A stretch of DNA of 5,951 nt from Cytophagales bacterium (GTDB lineage: Bacteria; Bacteroidota; Bacteroidia; Cytophagales; 172606-1): assembly GCA_025455595.1 (NCBI GenBank), contig JALOMD010000213.1, positions 1-5,951 on the forward strand, given 5' to 3'. The position numbers and the translations under genes are program-made. Every line of letters begins with the position of its first letter. Within the stretch, counting starts at the first letter, position 1. Below the pieces are notes generated by a model, which ran no database searches, had not been told where the DNA came from, and saw only the letters and a program-made list of their open reading frames with translations. This document shows, piece after piece, positions 5,214 to 5,951 of the stretch.

Positions 5214-5951
5214 ATGACATCCATTTACAAAAACATCCGCGTGGGACTTGTCTTGCTGGCAGGTCTCTTGGTGTGTCTGACGGGCTGCGACAAAAAAGCG
5301 GCTTCGTCGGCAAGCAAGTCAACCTTCGTCGTGGCCGACGAATTCCGGCATCCGCTTGATCCGCTGGACACGAACGAAATCAAAAGCGTGAAGGAAATCC
5401 TGCTCGCGTCCGGCAAGATGGACACCAACCAACTGCTGTTCCTGATTAACCTGCACGAGCCGCCCAAAGCCGAAATCCTGGCCTACCAAGCCGGGCAACC
5501 GTTTCGTCGCGAGGCGTTTGTCTGTTCGTACAACTACGACAAAAACCTTGTCTCTGAGTCGGTTGTGGATTTGAAAGCCAAAAAAGTGCTGTCGTTCAAA
5601 ACCGTTTCCGACGTGCAGCCCGGCACGTTCGAAAAAGACTCAATCATCAACGACGTGCTGAAAAAAGATTCGGGCTGGGTGGCGGCTCTGAAAAAACGCA
5701 ACATCGCACCCGATTCGGTCAGGTGTTGGGGGCAATTCGTGGGCGAGTTGGGCATGGCCCCCAAAAGTCACCGTGAGTTGATTGGCGTGCCTTCGTACAA
5801 GAACAAAAAATACAAGTCGCTGCCGATTGCCGGTCTGTACGCCTTCGTGGACATGACCGACCGGAAAGTGGTCAAAATCATTGACGAAGACGGCAAATAC
5901 ACCACGCCAACGGACATCGGCTACTTCAACGCCGACTCGGCCAAGGTGCGT
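5214..5951 (+). CDS. Copper amine oxidase-like lipoprotein, 3'-truncated by the window edge
   Basis: The frame is open from ATG 5214 to the last base (246 codons, no stop), and the start is preceded by an A-rich stretch typical of Bacteroidota. A lipoprotein signal peptide ends in lipobox LTGC with Cys25. The body matches the N-terminal domains of copper amine oxidases. The N2-type domain at about 42-135 includes HPLDPLDTNEIKSVKEIL (46-63), INLHEPPKAEIL and VVDLKAKKVLSFKTV...QPGTF. The N3-type domain from about 140 includes KKRNIAPDSVRCWG and LPIAGLYAFVDMTDRKVVKI. Such enzymes oxidatively deaminate primary amines to aldehyde, ammonia and hydrogen peroxide using copper and a topaquinone made from a tyrosine. 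That tyrosine, the three copper histidines and the catalytic aspartate lie past the edge, so activity cannot be judged. No gene symbol is assigned. A 552-bp repeat-filled gap separates it from susD, so co-transcription is uncertain. Confidence 0.92.
   Translation, partial: MTSIYKNIRVGLVLLAGLLVCLTGCDKKAASSASKSTFVVADEFRHPLDPLDTNEIKSVKEILLASGKMDTNQLLFLINLHEPPKAEILAYQAGQPFRREAFVCSYNYDKNLVSESVVDLKAKKVLSFKTVSDVQPGTFEKDSIINDVLKKDSGWVAALKKRNIAPDSVRCWGQFVGELGMAPKSHRELIGVPSYKNKKYKSLPIAGLYAFVDMTDRKVVKIIDEDGKYTTPTDIGYFNADSAKVR

Overview
The window looks like chromosomal DNA from a GC-rich member of the Bacteroidota. The evidence is a SusC/RagA-type TonB-linked porin followed by a SusD/RagB-type surface lipoprotein. 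Start regions are A-rich with no Shine-Dalgarno sequence at a usable distance, and the gaps hold palindromic repeats of kinds I associate with this phylum. I cannot name a genus; a Cytophagia- or Saprospiria-like organism is a guess.

Layout, all genes on the + strand: (1) 1-2616, the 3' part of a susC-like gene, with the N-terminal export signal, carboxypeptidase-D-like domain, TonB box and most of the plug lost off the left edge. (2) 2617-3203, a 587-bp gap with no credible gene. It holds a GC-rich multi-hairpin element, a 242-bp composite palindromic element, a heptamer tandem repeat, a 22-nt repeat and a 126-bp inverted repeat that ends 17 nt before the next start codon. (3) 3204-4661, a complete susD-like gene (485 aa). 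(4) 4662-5213, a second gene-free gap (552 bp) holding another heptamer repeat, several unrelated hairpins, a second copy of the 22-nt repeat and a second copy (219 bp) of the composite element. (5) 5214-5951, the first 246 codons of a lipoprotein with the N-terminal domains of a copper amine oxidase, running off the right edge.

Function: SusC and SusD homologues form an outer-membrane complex in which the SusD lipoprotein caps a TonB-driven porin and imports large or scarce nutrients. The substrate cannot be read from the sequence. The copper amine oxidase-like lipoprotein downstream could oxidise primary amines in the periplasm or at the cell surface, but it sits behind 552 bp of repeats, so membership of the same operon is unproven.

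I see no convincing new multi-gene system. The most unusual content is the repeats. Two copies of one composite element (hairpin, REPIN-like core, hairpin) with matching spacer lengths occupy both gaps, and one of these gaps separates a susC/susD pair that is normally nearly contiguous.
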